A stretch of 64,000 nt of DNA from Deinococcus aerolatus. Lineage in GTDB: Bacteria; Deinococcota; Deinococci; Deinococcales; Deinococcaceae. The stretch covers positions 1-64,000 of the forward strand of contig NZ_BMOL01000002.1 in assembly GCF_014647055.1 (NCBI RefSeq), in the 5' to 3' direction. A model generated the notes under the pieces. That model saw only the letters and a program-made list of their open reading frames with translations. It searched no databases and was not told the DNA's origin. The translations under genes and the position numbers were made by a program. Shown here one piece after another: positions 19,335-31,320 of the stretch (within the stretch, counting starts at the first letter, position 1; each line of letters begins with the position of its first letter).

Positions 19335-19440
19335 GCAGCACTGAGCTGTTGCGGTGCTGCGCTGGGCAGTTTATGAATCTTGCTCGCAGCCGGCGCGCGG
19401 CGCAGAGGCCATGCTAGCCCCCGGCGCGGCTGCGGGGCAA
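19335..19440 (-). promoter_or_regulatory. corA promoter and structured leader
   Basis: Minus-strand TTGCCC (19435-19440), an 18-nt spacer and TAGCAT (19411-19416) form a plausible promoter. About 50 nt downstream the leader has a perfect 7-bp hairpin, GCAGCAC/GTGCTGC, at 19335-19360, just before the strong ribosome site of the proline-rich ORF. The leader from the predicted start to corA is about 255 nt, long for this genome. Confidence 0.45.
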
Positions 19441-19468
19441 GCCTGGACGGCACAAAAATGCCCCGTAC

Positions 19469-19497
19469 AAAAAAGCCCCCAGTGCGCGACCGGGAGC
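19469..19497 (-). terminator. Terminator of the ferredoxin gene
   Basis: On the minus strand GCTCCC and GGGGGC (19475-19497) form a stem with one T-G pair, followed directly by TTTTTT (19469-19474). It separates the ferredoxin transcript from the corA promoter. Confidence 0.75.
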
Positions 19498-19533
19498 AGA
19501 TTGAAACAGGGATGGGCTGCGGTGCCGTGGGAT

Positions 19534-19770
<237 letters not shown>

Positions 19771-19879
19771 GCAGGACAGTATGCACAGCCGGTGGGGGCG
19801 GCGCAAGGGTGAATTGGCACAGCGTTTCGGGGGGAACGGGGCAGCGGATCAGCCTGGCCGCCCCCCCAAGGCCGAAGCC

Positions 19880-20668
19880 CTATGCCGGTGGTTTTTCCTG
19901 GCCCAGATACGCCGCCGCCAGCGCCAGATCCTCGTCCTGGTCCACGTCGGTGCCTACCGCCGCGTGGGGCGTGATCAGGGCGCGGGCCGGCACGCCCAGC
20001 AGCTCTGAAACCCTGGTTTCCAGCGCCTTCACCGTCAGGCGGCCGGCTAGCAGGCGCAGCAGGATGCCTGGTCCGATCAGCCCGGCCAGCTTCAGCGGGG
20101 CCTTGCGGGCGGCCAGCACCTCGCGCAGCCGGGGCAGGAACTGACCGATCAGCGCCGGATCGAGAATGAAGAGGTTACCCCCGGTGAACGAGCCGTCGCG
20201 CAGCCGGGCGTAGGTGCGCCGCACGCCGGGGTACGCAGCCTCGCAGACCTCGCGCCGCACCACCGGGTAGACCAGCGCCGCCTCAGGCGAGGCGCGGTCC
20301 AGCACGTCCTGCACCTCGGCGGCGGTCAGCATGGGAATGTCCGCCGTGACCACCAGCACGCGCTGGGCGCCCTGCCCGTCCACCTCCAGCGCCTCGACCC
20401 CGGCCTCCAGGTTGGCCAGCAAAGAGCCGTGATCGGTCACGCGCATGTCGATCAGCGGTTCGATCTCGGGTGTCAGCGGGCCGACGTAGGCGATGCGGGC
20501 CACCCGCCCGCTGCCGTGCAGGGCGCGCAGCACGTACAGCGCCATCGGCTGGCCGTTCACTGGAATCAGCGGTTTGACGGCCACGCCGTGCGCCGCCGCG
20601 AACGCGTCTCCCGGATCGCCGCCGCCCAGCACCACGGCGTCATAGCGCACGGTTTCTATTGCAGTCAT
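19880..20668 (-). CDS. Nucleotidyltransferase (MobA-like NTP transferase)
   Basis: A 262-residue protein with the MobA/GlmU-like nucleotidyltransferase fold: [12 protein letters not shown] at the N-terminus, [11 protein letters not shown] with the conserved Lys, and VVTADIPML with the metal-binding Asp. The family couples nucleotides to cofactors or sugar phosphates; the substrate cannot be read here. Start at 20668 is chosen over 20695 because TACGCT lies 8 nt upstream. A perfect 16-bp palindrome overlaps the promoter. Confidence 0.82.
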   Translation of the reverse strand: MTAIETVRYDAVVLGGGDPGDAFAAAHGVAVKPLIPVNGQPMALYVLRALHGSGRVARIAYVGPLTPEIEPLIDMRVTDHGSLLANLEAGVEALEVDGQGAQRVLVVTADIPMLTAAEVQDVLDRASPEAALVYPVVRREVCEAAYPGVRRTYARLRDGSFTGGNLFILDPALIGQFLPRLREVLAARKAPLKLAGLIGPGILLRLLAGRLTVKALETRVSELLGVPARALITPHAAVGTDVDQDEDLALAAAYLGQEKPPA

Positions 20669-20687
20669 CGGGACCCAGCGTAGCAGA

Positions 20688-20703
20688 GGTGACACTTGTC
20701 ACC
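20688..20703. promoter_or_regulatory. Palindromic operator candidate
   Basis: GGTGACA-CT-TGTCACC, arms perfect over 7 bp. It lies just upstream of the TACGCT -10 box (20677-20682, minus strand) of the nucleotidyltransferase gene, in the spacer between -10 and -35, where a bound protein would block transcription. The regulator is not identified. Confidence 0.5.
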
Positions 20704-20934
20704 CGTCCTGACAGATGCCCGGCCCTCCGCCCGAGCAGGGTGGATACGGTTTTCTGTGGGTCCGCGCACTGGCGGTCCTGAGGCCCGGCATGTGGGCCAG
20801 ACGCCCGCGAAGGTTCAAATTAAACTCTGGTGGGACCTAGGACTTCTCACGTCCTGCCCACGGCCCCCACCTAGGGTCAGAGGAGCATTCTTCGGATCTG
20901 AATTTCTCATCACCGCAAGCACAGGAGGCTTCAC

Positions 20935-22137
20935 ATGTCCATCCTCAAACGTCGTCCGTCCATGACCCTGGCCCAGGCCCTGCTGGTCCTGGGACTGAGT
21001 GCCGCGCCCGCCCTGGCACAGGACACTGCCGCACCTGCGCCGCAGCCCAGCGGTCAGCCGGCCTTTGTGCCCCAGACCGTGACCTACGCGAGCGCGGCGG
21101 ACGCGGCCGCTGCGGCCCAGAAGTTTGCCGAGGAGGCCCGCAGCACGTATCCGAAAGGCAGCGCGAACATCGATCAGGCGCTGTGGACCCAGGCTGCCTC
21201 CGCCGCCGAGGCTGCCGTGCTGGCCGAGCCAGACAACGCCGGGTACCTGAAACTGCGCGCCCAGATCTACACCGAAGTCGGGTTCTGGCGCCAGGCCGAG
21301 GTGGGCTGGGCGGCGTATTTCAAGGCGGTGCCCGCCGTTCCCGGCAGCCGTGAGGCCCAGCAGGCCGGACAGGCGCAGTACAACCTGGGGTATTCGGCGT
21401 ATGTCCGCAACCAGCCGGATCTGGCGGCCCGCTACTTCGCGGAGTGCCTGAAGTTTGATCCCCAGAGCGCCCAGTGCGCGGGCTGGGCCGCCCGCACCGC
21501 GCTGGAAGGCGGTGACTACGCCCGTGCCCAGACGCTGTATGCCCAGGCCGTCGCCCTGACGCCTGCCGACAAGACCCTGGCCTATTTCCGGGGGCTGGCC
21601 CAGAAGGCCGCCGACTACGGTCCCGCCGCCACCGGGGCATTCAGCCGCGCTTACGCCGAGCTGGACGCCGGGCGCAAGGACAGGGCGCTGGAAGGCTTCC
21701 AGGCCGCCGCCCGCAGCGCCCCCAATTTCGCCGAGGCGTGGCGTCAGGCCGGGCGACTGGCGCTGGACATGGGCAATGCCCAGGCCGCGCTGGAGGCGTA
21801 CCAGGGGGCCATCGCCCTGCCCACAGCCGACGCCACCGACAGATTCAATCTCGCGCTGGCGCAGGAGGGCGCGCAGTTTGGGCTGGACGCCGTGCGGACC
21901 TTCCGCGCCGCTTACGGCAGGTACACAGCTGGAGACAAGGTAGCGGCGGAAAGCGGCTTTCAGCAGGCCACTGTCCAGAACCCGGCCTACGCCAAGGCCT
22001 GGGCGTGGCTGGGCCGCACCCGCTACGAGGCGAAGAATTACGCCGGGGCCGCCGAGGCGTATGGCCGCGCCGTGGCGCTGGACCCTGGCGACAAGTCCAG
22101 CGCGTACTACCTGAGGCTGGCCCAGCAGGGCAAGTAG
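20935..22137 (+). CDS. Exported tetratricopeptide-repeat protein
   Basis: A 400-residue protein with a classical signal peptide (basic MSILKRRPS, hydrophobic core, ALAQ cleavage site near residue 29), a Pro/Ala linker and at least eight helical repeats with TPR spacing, e.g. YNLGYSAYVRNQPDLAARYF and AWAWLGRTRYEAKNYAGAAEAYGRAV. TPR domains bind other proteins; here the protein acts outside the cytoplasmic membrane. AGGAGG lies 8 nt before the ATG. A GC-rich hairpin follows. No specific role can be assigned. Confidence 0.85.
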   Translation: MSILKRRPSMTLAQALLVLGLSAAPALAQDTAAPAPQPSGQPAFVPQTVTYASAADAAAAAQKFAEEARSTYPKGSANIDQALWTQAASAAEAAVLAEPDNAGYLKLRAQIYTEVGFWRQAEVGWAAYFKAVPAVPGSREAQQAGQAQYNLGYSAYVRNQPDLAARYFAECLKFDPQSAQCAGWAARTALEGGDYARAQTLYAQAVALTPADKTLAYFRGLAQKAADYGPAATGAFSRAYAELDAGRKDRALEGFQAAARSAPNFAEAWRQAGRLALDMGNAQAALEAYQGAIALPTADATDRFNLALAQEGAQFGLDAVRTFRAAYGRYTAGDKVAAESGFQQATVQNPAYAKAWAWLGRTRYEAKNYAGAAEAYGRAVALDPGDKSSAYYLRLAQQGK

Positions 22138-22154
22138 GCCCACCCGATTGGTCC

Positions 22155-22184
22155 ACGCCCCCGCACTGATGGGCGCGGGGGCGT
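22155..22184 (+). terminator. Hairpin terminator after the TPR gene
   Basis: ACGCCCCCGC (22155-22164) pairs perfectly with GCGGGGGCGT (22175-22184). The following sequence has few T residues, so efficiency is uncertain. Confidence 0.6.
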
Positions 22185-22318
22185 TCGCTGTCTGGCTGGC
22201 CCCGATCCTGCCTACGCACAGGCAGGTGGAACACCAGGGCGGTCAGGTGGCGGTGGGCCGGGCCTGCTGCCTTCAACATCAACTCCCCGTCAGGCGCCGC
22301 CGCGCTAGCCTGCTGGAC

Positions 22319-23101
22319 ATGAGTCAACCTTCAGCCGCCCGCCCCCGCATTCTGGTGTCGAACGACGACGGCATTTTCTCTCCGGGCATCAAGGCGCTGG
22401 GCCTCGCCATGGCCGAATTCGCAGATGTGACGGTGGTGGCGCCCGATGTGGAGCAATCGGCTGTGGGCCACGGCATCACCATTCGGCGTCCGCTGCGGTT
22501 CAAGCACACGGCTTCGGCGGGCTTCGGCGACGTGCCCGCCTACCGGGTGGACGGTACGCCCGCCGACTGCGTGGTGCTGGGGGTGCATCTGCTGGGACGG
22601 CCGGATCTGGTGGTCAGCGGCATCAACCTCGGCCCCAACCTGGGGGATGACCTGACGCATTCCGGCACCGTGGCAGCGGCCATTGAGGGCCTGTCGCTGG
22701 GGCTGCCGAGCATCGCTTTCAGCCAGCAGAGCGGGCCGGACGGCGAGTACGACTTCAGTGCCGGGGCAGCCTACGCCGCGCGGCTGGCCCGGCAGGTGCT
22801 GCAGCACGGCCTGCCGCCGCGCACCCTGCTGAACGTCAACTTTCCCAGCCGCGTGGCCGGGGGCGTGCGCGTGACCGCCGTGGGCCACCACCGCTGGGAG
22901 GACAGCGTGGTCACCCGCCAGGACCCGGAGGGCCGCGATTACCACTGGGTGGCCGGGGTCAGCCGCGCCGATGACGCACATGACGAGGGCACCGACTACG
23001 GCGCGGTGCAGCGCGGCCTGATCAGCGTGACCCCGGTGCGTCTGGACCTGACAGCCCGTGACCTGATGGATCAGGTGGGCGGGTACCTGCCGGAGGTCTA
23101 G
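22319..23101 (+). CDS. surE: 5'/3'-nucleotidase SurE
   Basis: A 260-residue metal-dependent survival phosphatase that dephosphorylates nucleoside monophosphates. The metal site NDDG (15-18), the APDVEQSAVGHGIT loop, DGTPADCV and SGINLGPNLGDD are all present and the length is normal. ATG 22319 is chosen because TAGCCT lies 7 nt upstream; the frame is open further up but without conserved sequence. Monocistronic. Confidence 0.94.
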   Translation: MSQPSAARPRILVSNDDGIFSPGIKALGLAMAEFADVTVVAPDVEQSAVGHGITIRRPLRFKHTASAGFGDVPAYRVDGTPADCVVLGVHLLGRPDLVVSGINLGPNLGDDLTHSGTVAAAIEGLSLGLPSIAFSQQSGPDGEYDFSAGAAYAARLARQVLQHGLPPRTLLNVNFPSRVAGGVRVTAVGHHRWEDSVVTRQDPEGRDYHWVAGVSRADDAHDEGTDYGAVQRGLISVTPVRLDLTARDLMDQVGGYLPEV

Positions 23102-23287
23102 GGAGATTGGGTCTCAAGCTGGGCGGCAGAGACTCCGGTCTGGGCCGGGTGGCGTAAGTTCCCCGAGTGTGGGTGATAGACCAGCACGGCGCGTCGCCCA
23201 CTGTCTGTCGCCTGCACGAGTTCTGGTGGCCACGCCCTCGCTTTCTAAGGTCGCGGGCGCGTACGAACCAGGGCATTGTTTGCGAGA

Positions 23288-23518
23288 CTAAACTTCGGCC
23301 AGCACCTCGAAGCTCCAGGCTCTTGCTCCGGCGGGGATGTTCAGAGTGGGCACGGCTCCGGCCCAGCGGCTCGCCACCAGATACAGGCCCGGCTGATCGG
23401 GGCTGCCCAGCAACTCCGCGTTCACAAAGCCGGGATGGGCGGGCAGGGTCTCCAGAAAGGCGCGCAGCCGGGCGTGTGCGTCGTCGCCACGCGCCTCGGC
23501 GTAATGCACCAGTTTCAT
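23288..23518 (-). CDS. Small ABM-like (dimeric alpha-beta barrel) protein
   Basis: A 76-residue protein whose pattern (MKLVHYAEAR, ARLRAFLETLPAHPGFVNAELL, GLYLVASRW) fits a ferredoxin-like alpha-beta barrel of the antibiotic biosynthesis monooxygenase type. Such small proteins act as dimers; many have no known substrate. It starts 8 nt after the stop of the M23 peptidase gene on the same strand, so the two are probably cotranscribed. The 186 bp between it and surE show no gene. Confidence 0.65.
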   Translation of the reverse strand: MKLVHYAEARGDDAHARLRAFLETLPAHPGFVNAELLGSPDQPGLYLVASRWAGAVPTLNIPAGARAWSFEVLAEV

Positions 23519-23526
23519 TCCACTCC

Positions 23527-24351
23527 TCAGAACAGGCCCATGGGATCGCGCGGGTCCCAGCGCAGGTAGGTGCCGAAATGCAGGTGCGGCCCGGTGCTGC
23601 GGCCGGTGTTGCCCACCCGTCCGATGGCCTGCCCCCGCTGGACCAGTTCCCCCTTCTTGATCAGGTTGGCGCTCATGTGGGCGTAGCGGGTGATCCAGCC
23701 GTCCGGATGTTCCAGCACCACGGTCCAGCCCCAGCCGCGTTCGAAATCGGGGCGCGACTCCAGCACCCGCCCGCTTCTGGCCGCCCGGACCACGGTTCCC
23801 ACGGGGGCGACGATGTCCAGGCCATAGTGCATCTCACCTGCACCCTCCAGCGTCCGTTCGCCGAAGCCGCTGCTGACCGTTTGGTGACTGCTCAACGGCC
23901 ACAGCCAGCTGCTCCCACGGCCCGAGGTACTGGCCGCACGCACGGCGGCGGCGGGGGTGCGCGGCGAACTGGCTGACGCGGCGCGCGGCGGAATCCGGAC
24001 CACCGCACCAACCTGAATGGGCTTGCTGCCCGCGTACTGGGGGTTGGCCTGAAGCAAACGGGACAGCGACACATTGTGGCGTCTGGCGATCACGGTCAGG
24101 TTGTCGCCGGAGCGCACCCGGTACTGGGTGGCCGCACCGGGGCTGGCCGGCAGGGTCAGCACCCAGCCCGCCTGCACGGTGGTCTTGCCTCGCAGACGGG
24201 GATTGGCCGCCTGCAGCTGGCTGACGCTCAGGCCGGCCCTGGCCGAGATCTCGCTCAGGGTGTCGCCGGGCTTGACCCGGTAGGAGGTGGCGGCCCCCGC
24301 CCAGCCGGCCAGCATCAGGCCGCACAGGGCAGCGCACAGGACGTTCTTCAC
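23527..24351 (-). CDS. LysM-domain M23 peptidase, exported
   Basis: A 274-residue cell-wall protein: signal peptide ([20 protein letters not shown]), two LysM peptidoglycan-binding repeats (about 24-67 and 74-118, each with Y-x-V-x-x-GD-x-L), a Ser/Ala-rich linker, and a C-terminal M23 domain with [10 protein letters not shown] and HLHFGTY supplying zinc ligands. It likely cuts peptidoglycan cross-bridges or activates amidases. The GTG at 24351 is preferred over ATG 24363 because TATGCT lies exactly 7 nt before it and the signal peptide is cleaner. An 8-bp inverted repeat flanks that -10 box. Confidence 0.9.
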   Translation of the reverse strand: MKNVLCAALCGLMLAGWAGAATSYRVKPGDTLSEISARAGLSVSQLQAANPRLRGKTTVQAGWVLTLPASPGAATQYRVRSGDNLTVIARRHNVSLSRLLQANPQYAGSKPIQVGAVVRIPPRAASASSPRTPAAAVRAASTSGRGSSWLWPLSSHQTVSSGFGERTLEGAGEMHYGLDIVAPVGTVVRAARSGRVLESRPDFERGWGWTVVLEHPDGWITRYAHMSANLIKKGELVQRGQAIGRVGNTGRSTGPHLHFGTYLRWDPRDPMGLF

Positions 24352-24374
24352 GCCAGAAAGCATACCTTCTGGCG
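24351..24374. promoter_or_regulatory. Inverted repeat around the M23 gene promoter
   Basis: CGCCAGAA (24351-24358) and TTCTGGCG (24367-24374) are perfect inverted arms separated by 8 bp; the spacer contains the minus-strand -10 box TATGCT (24359-24364). A dimeric repressor bound here would cover the promoter and the leaderless start. Confidence 0.5.
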
Positions 24375-24431
24375 CGGGGGTTTCGTGAGACCCCGGCGGG
24401 GGCCGCGGCGCCCGGCGTTACCCTGCGTGCC

Positions 24432-25223
24432 ATGACCGAGCCCCGCCCCCGTTACGTCCCCCCGGAAGGCCACGCCCGGTTGCGGCTGACCGTGGCCTGG
24501 GACGGGGCCGCGTATGCCGGCTGGCAGTCCCAGCCCAGCGTGCCCAGCGTCCAGGACGTCCTGCAGGAGGCCTTCCTGCGCCTGACACCCGGTGTGTTCC
24601 GCCCTGTTGCTGCCGGGCGCACCGATGCGGGCGTCCACGCCGAGGCCATGCCGGTGCATGTCGACGTGCCTGCCGGGTTCCAGCTGCCCCTGCCCCGGCT
24701 GGCGCGGGCGCTGAATGCCCACCTGCCATCCACGCTGGCCGTGCTGGACGTGGAAGCGGCCCCGCCCGGCTTCCACGCACGCTTTTCCTGCACCGAGCGC
24801 CGTTACGTGTACCGGCTGTTGCGGGCGCCGCAGCGCCACCCGCTGTGGGCCGGACGCGCCCTGCACGTGTCCGCACCGCTGGACGTCGGGGGCATGAACG
24901 CCGCTGCCGCCCGCCTGACCGGCACCCATGACTTCGCCGCCTTTGCCACCCAGGAAGACCGCCAGACCGTGCGTGAACTGCGAAGACTGGCCGTCGTGCC
25001 GGGCGGTGACCTGTGGGAAGTCCACGTCGCGGGCGAGAGCTTCCTGCGGCACATGGTGCGCGGACTGGTCGGTACGCTGCTGCTGGTCGGTGCGGGGCGG
25101 CTGGAGGTGGGGGCGGTAACAGACATCCTGGCCTCGCGCCAGCGGTCGCAGGCGGGCGCGAATGTTCCGGCCCACGGCCTGTACTTCAGCGGCGCGCGTT
25201 ATGACGGCCAGGACGGAGGCTGA
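24432..25223 (+). CDS. truA: tRNA pseudouridine(38-40) synthase
   Basis: A 263-residue TruA that converts uridines 38-40 in the anticodon stem-loop to pseudouridine. The catalytic Asp is D65 in [10 protein letters not shown]; the YDG-like first strand is [12 protein letters not shown], and the closing [19 protein letters not shown] motif is intact. TACCCT 7 nt before the ATG indicates a leaderless transcript. Divergent from the LysM/M23 gene. Confidence 0.95.
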   Translation: MTEPRPRYVPPEGHARLRLTVAWDGAAYAGWQSQPSVPSVQDVLQEAFLRLTPGVFRPVAAGRTDAGVHAEAMPVHVDVPAGFQLPLPRLARALNAHLPSTLAVLDVEAAPPGFHARFSCTERRYVYRLLRAPQRHPLWAGRALHVSAPLDVGGMNAAAARLTGTHDFAAFATQEDRQTVRELRRLAVVPGGDLWEVHVAGESFLRHMVRGLVGTLLLVGAGRLEVGAVTDILASRQRSQAGANVPAHGLYFSGARYDGQDGG

Positions 25224-25242
25224 GGCCAGGGCCGCTCGACGC

Positions 25243-25899
25243 TCAAGTCTGGCCTGCCAGCACCATGTAGCGCTCCTCGTGGTAGGGCCGGCCCCGCGCC
25301 CCGGCGTGCGCGTCCCAGTCCTCGCGGCTGGCCGTCTCGCCCATCCATTCGCAGCGGGTCTGCCAGTCGGCCCACGTTGGAATCCTGGCCCGCACCGATA
25401 CACGCCACTCGGCCAGGATGGCCCAGCCCACCGCCGCGAGTCGCTCTGGCACTTGCGGCATGTCCAGCCGTGGCCCCACGTACAGGAACCGGGCGTCTGG
25501 CGCAGCGACAGCAGGCAGGTGACGAATCACTGAAGTCGGCCCCCGGCGCGACACAATCAGATCGAAGGGGCCGCGCAACCCCATGGGCACCTCCCCCTTG
25601 CCGTCCCACAGATGAAACTCGGCGTGTGGGGCGTTGCTGCGGGCCTGCTCCAGCAGTTCCGGCAGCCAGTCGTAGGCCACCCAGCGGGCACACTGGCGGC
25701 CAAAGCGGGCGGCGTCGGGGCCGTGGCCGCAGCCGGCCTCCAGCACGCGGGTGTGTGGGGTCAGGTGTCCAGCCAGCAGGGCGCCGAAGGCCAGTTCCGG
25801 GTCCGGGCCGTCCAGTGTGCGGGTCCACGGGTGACGGAAGCCGCCCAGCTCGCGGGCCAGTCGGGCGTACCACGCACGGGAGTGGGGGACGTCGCTCAC
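25243..25899 (-). CDS. Class I SAM-dependent methyltransferase
   Basis: A 218-residue methyltransferase. Motif I is VLEAGCGHGPDAARFG, with the following acidic residue in VAYDWLPELLEQAR; FDLIVSRRGPTSVIRHLP corresponds to motif IV. The C-terminal part (RARIPTWADWQTRCEWMGET) is not one I can tie to a known substrate. It converges on truA with a 19-bp gap. Substrate could be a small molecule or nucleic acid. Confidence 0.8.
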   Translation of the reverse strand: MSDVPHSRAWYARLARELGGFRHPWTRTLDGPDPELAFGALLAGHLTPHTRVLEAGCGHGPDAARFGRQCARWVAYDWLPELLEQARSNAPHAEFHLWDGKGEVPMGLRGPFDLIVSRRGPTSVIRHLPAVAAPDARFLYVGPRLDMPQVPERLAAVGWAILAEWRVSVRARIPTWADWQTRCEWMGETASREDWDAHAGARGRPYHEERYMVLAGQT

Positions 25900-25989
25900 G
25901 CGGAGGCGGCCTTCCCACCTGACATGCCGGCATCAGAAAAGGCGCGGGGAACCCTGTCCTCCACGCCTCGCGGTGCTGACCCGGCCAGC

Positions 25990-26223
25990 TCAGTCCTCGT
26001 CGCCGGCCCCCTCGTGGCCCAGGATGGCCCGGTACTCCTCGATGTGGCCGGTGGCCTGCCCCTCGCCCAGTTCGCGGGCAATCTTCTCAATCGCCAGCCG
26101 GACAACCTCGCTCTTGCTGATCAGGCGTTCCGGACTGGACAGCTCGTAGGCGGTGCGCGTCAGCAGGGCGTCCTGCTCGTCGCTGATCACCACCTGCAGG
26201 CGCTTGCGTTCCTTTTTGGGCAT
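25990..26223 (-). CDS. Small basic/helical protein, possible ribbon-helix-helix
   Basis: A 77-residue protein starting MPKKERKRLQVVISDEQDALL, followed by SKSEVVRLAIEKIARELGEG and an acidic tail. A short N-terminal strand followed by two helices fits a ribbon-helix-helix DNA-binding fold, but the match is weak. The start at 26223 is supported by AGGAG 5 nt upstream. It lies downstream of the divergent region before murA. No partner toxin gene is adjacent, so an antitoxin role is not supported. Confidence 0.65.
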   Translation of the reverse strand: MPKKERKRLQVVISDEQDALLTRTAYELSSPERLISKSEVVRLAIEKIARELGEGQATGHIEEYRAILGHEGAGDED

Positions 26224-26432
26224 ACCTCTCCTGGTGCGGGCCGCGCGGGAATGGCCGTGAAGCGTGGCCGGGTGGGCTGCGGCGAACCGTAAGCCGAGCG
26301 TAGCATGCAGCGGCACTCACCTCAATATCGTGCTCATGGGGTGCATGGTTGCCGTATTCACGACAGTGAAGGGCCCCTGGAGAGTAGACGTACAGTGAGC
26401 ATCATGTGTAACATGCACCTGTAAACGCCGAT

Positions 26433-26461
26433 TTGGCGAACTTTCTCCAACCGTCTAGACT
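26433..26461 (+). promoter_or_regulatory. murA promoter
   Basis: TTGGCG (26433-26438), 17-nt spacer, TAGACT (26456-26461), giving a leader of about 50 nt with AGAGG before the ATG. A small palindrome CATGT-GTA-ACATG at 26403-26415 lies 17 bp upstream of the -35 box. Confidence 0.65.
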
Positions 26462-26517
26462 GTCCTGGTTTGTTTTCAGCTGACCCACTCCACCCGCTTC
26501 CAAGAGGATTGAATCCC

Positions 26518-27795
<1,278 letters not shown>

Positions 27796-27806
27796 AGAGC
27801 CGTTTC

Positions 27807-27847
27807 AGCACCGCGCCCGCCTCCAATACAGAGGTGGGCGCGGTGCT
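27807..27847 (+). terminator. murA terminator
   Basis: A 17-nt arm at 27807-27823 (AGCACCGC...GCCTC) pairs with 27831-27847, with a single T-G pair, an 8-nt loop (CAATACA region) and GTTTCG behind. It may also serve the convergent yqgE transcript. Confidence 0.8.
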
Positions 27848-27909
27848 GTTTCGTCCGACACTTGCTGCCGGTTGCAAGATGGACGGGATGAAGCCCCGCC
27901 AGCCCCGGA

Positions 27910-28437
27910 TCAGGCCTGCGCCCCGCCGGGCATGATGGTGCTGGGAATCACGCCCAGCCGCCGCAGCGCCTCGCCCCAGCGGTCGGTGGGGGGCACCTTC
28001 CACAGCAGGTCCGGGGTGTCTTGCTCGACCCAGACCCAGGCCCCGGCCCGCGCCTCCTCAGTCAGTTGCCCGGCGCTCCAGCCCGCGTAGCCCAGGACCA
28101 GCATGTACGGCTGTCCGCTTTCCATCACGGCGTGCAGCACCTCCAGGCTACTGGACACGTTCAGGCCCGGCACCAGCCGGATCTCGCCGTCCAGTTCCAG
28201 CGGGTCCGGATACAGGCACCAGCCCAGGGTGGGGTCCACCGGGCCGCCCAGCCACGCGGGCACATTCTGGCCCTCGGCCCCGGCCATCAGCTCTGACACC
28301 GGCTGGGGCGTCGGTGCGTTGACGATCAGCCCCATCGCGCCTTTCGCGTCGTGCTCCAGCAGCAGAATGACGGTCCCGCCAAACACCTCGCCGTGCAGGT
28401 GAGGACTGGCAACCAGAAAAGTCAGAGGCCCACTCAT
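27910..28437 (-). CDS. YqgE/AlgH family protein (UPF0301)
   Basis: A 175-residue protein of the YqgE/AlgH family. Seen are LTFLVASPHLHGEVFGGTVILLLEH, the GLIVNAPTPQPVSEL block, WLGGPVDPTLGW and the LGYAGWSAGQLTEE motif that defines the family. Its function is unresolved; the AlgH name reflects an old link to alginate regulation in Pseudomonas that need not apply here. TATCCT lies 8 nt before the ATG, so the transcript is probably leaderless. It sits between the murA and lon terminators. Confidence 0.92.
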   Translation of the reverse strand: MSGPLTFLVASPHLHGEVFGGTVILLLEHDAKGAMGLIVNAPTPQPVSELMAGAEGQNVPAWLGGPVDPTLGWCLYPDPLELDGEIRLVPGLNVSSSLEVLHAVMESGQPYMLVLGYAGWSAGQLTEEARAGAWVWVEQDTPDLLWKVPPTDRWGEALRRLGVIPSTIMPGGAQA

Positions 28438-28520
28438 CGCCGTACAGGATAGCGGGCGGCTGCCGGGTACACGCGGCGGTTTCTGACTGCCGCGTCTGGT
28501 CGCCGTAAAACCACAGCACG

Positions 28521-28546
28521 AAAAAGCCCCCGCGTGGGCAGGGGGC
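28521..28546 (-). terminator. lon terminator
   Basis: On the minus strand GCCCCC (28541-28546) pairs with GGGGGC (28526-28531), followed by TTTTT (28521-28525). Confidence 0.85.
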
Positions 28547-28572
28547 CGGGAGATGGTGTGGGGGGGGAGGAT

Positions 28573-31020
<2,448 letters not shown>

Positions 31021-31085
31021 GGCGGAACTCCTTTGGCCCTTGCAGGTCTGTGGGAAGAGGAGGTTTCCAGGGATTGAGCTGTAGG

Positions 31086-31127
31086 AAACTTGAGTGCAAG
31101 TATATCAAGTTTAGGAAATCAAGGCAA
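31086..31127 (-). promoter_or_regulatory. lon promoter with HAIR-like (HspR) operator
   Basis: Minus-strand promoter TTGCCT (31122-31127), 17-nt spacer, TATACT (31099-31104). Around the -10 box lie perfect arms AAACTTGA (31086-31093) and TCAAGTTT (31105-31112). Within them CTTGAGT-N7-TATCAAG (31089-31109, plus strand) agrees with the HAIR consensus CTTGAGT-N7-ACTCAAG at 12 of 14 positions. HspR represses heat-shock genes, lon included, in D. radiodurans. The rest of the 300-bp gap holds no gene. Confidence 0.72.
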
Positions 31128-31320
31128 GTGTTTTTTGATGCTATTGCGGCCTCGGGGGGAGGCGGGTGGGCCTGCCTTTTTCTCCCCCTCCAGCGTACTC
31201 CCGCCCTGCTGACACCAACCTCACCCAAGCTTACGGGGGCTTAACGCGGGCCAGGGTGGGACTGTCGAACGGAACCGGGGGCACCTGGCCAGTATGTCCC
31301 TGTAACCCCTACTCTGGGGC

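Noticed and set aside
25990..26223. Antitoxin of a toxin-antitoxin pair
   Set aside because: The protein is faintly ribbon-helix-helix-like, but there is no adjacent small toxin gene; the neighbours are a methyltransferase and murA.
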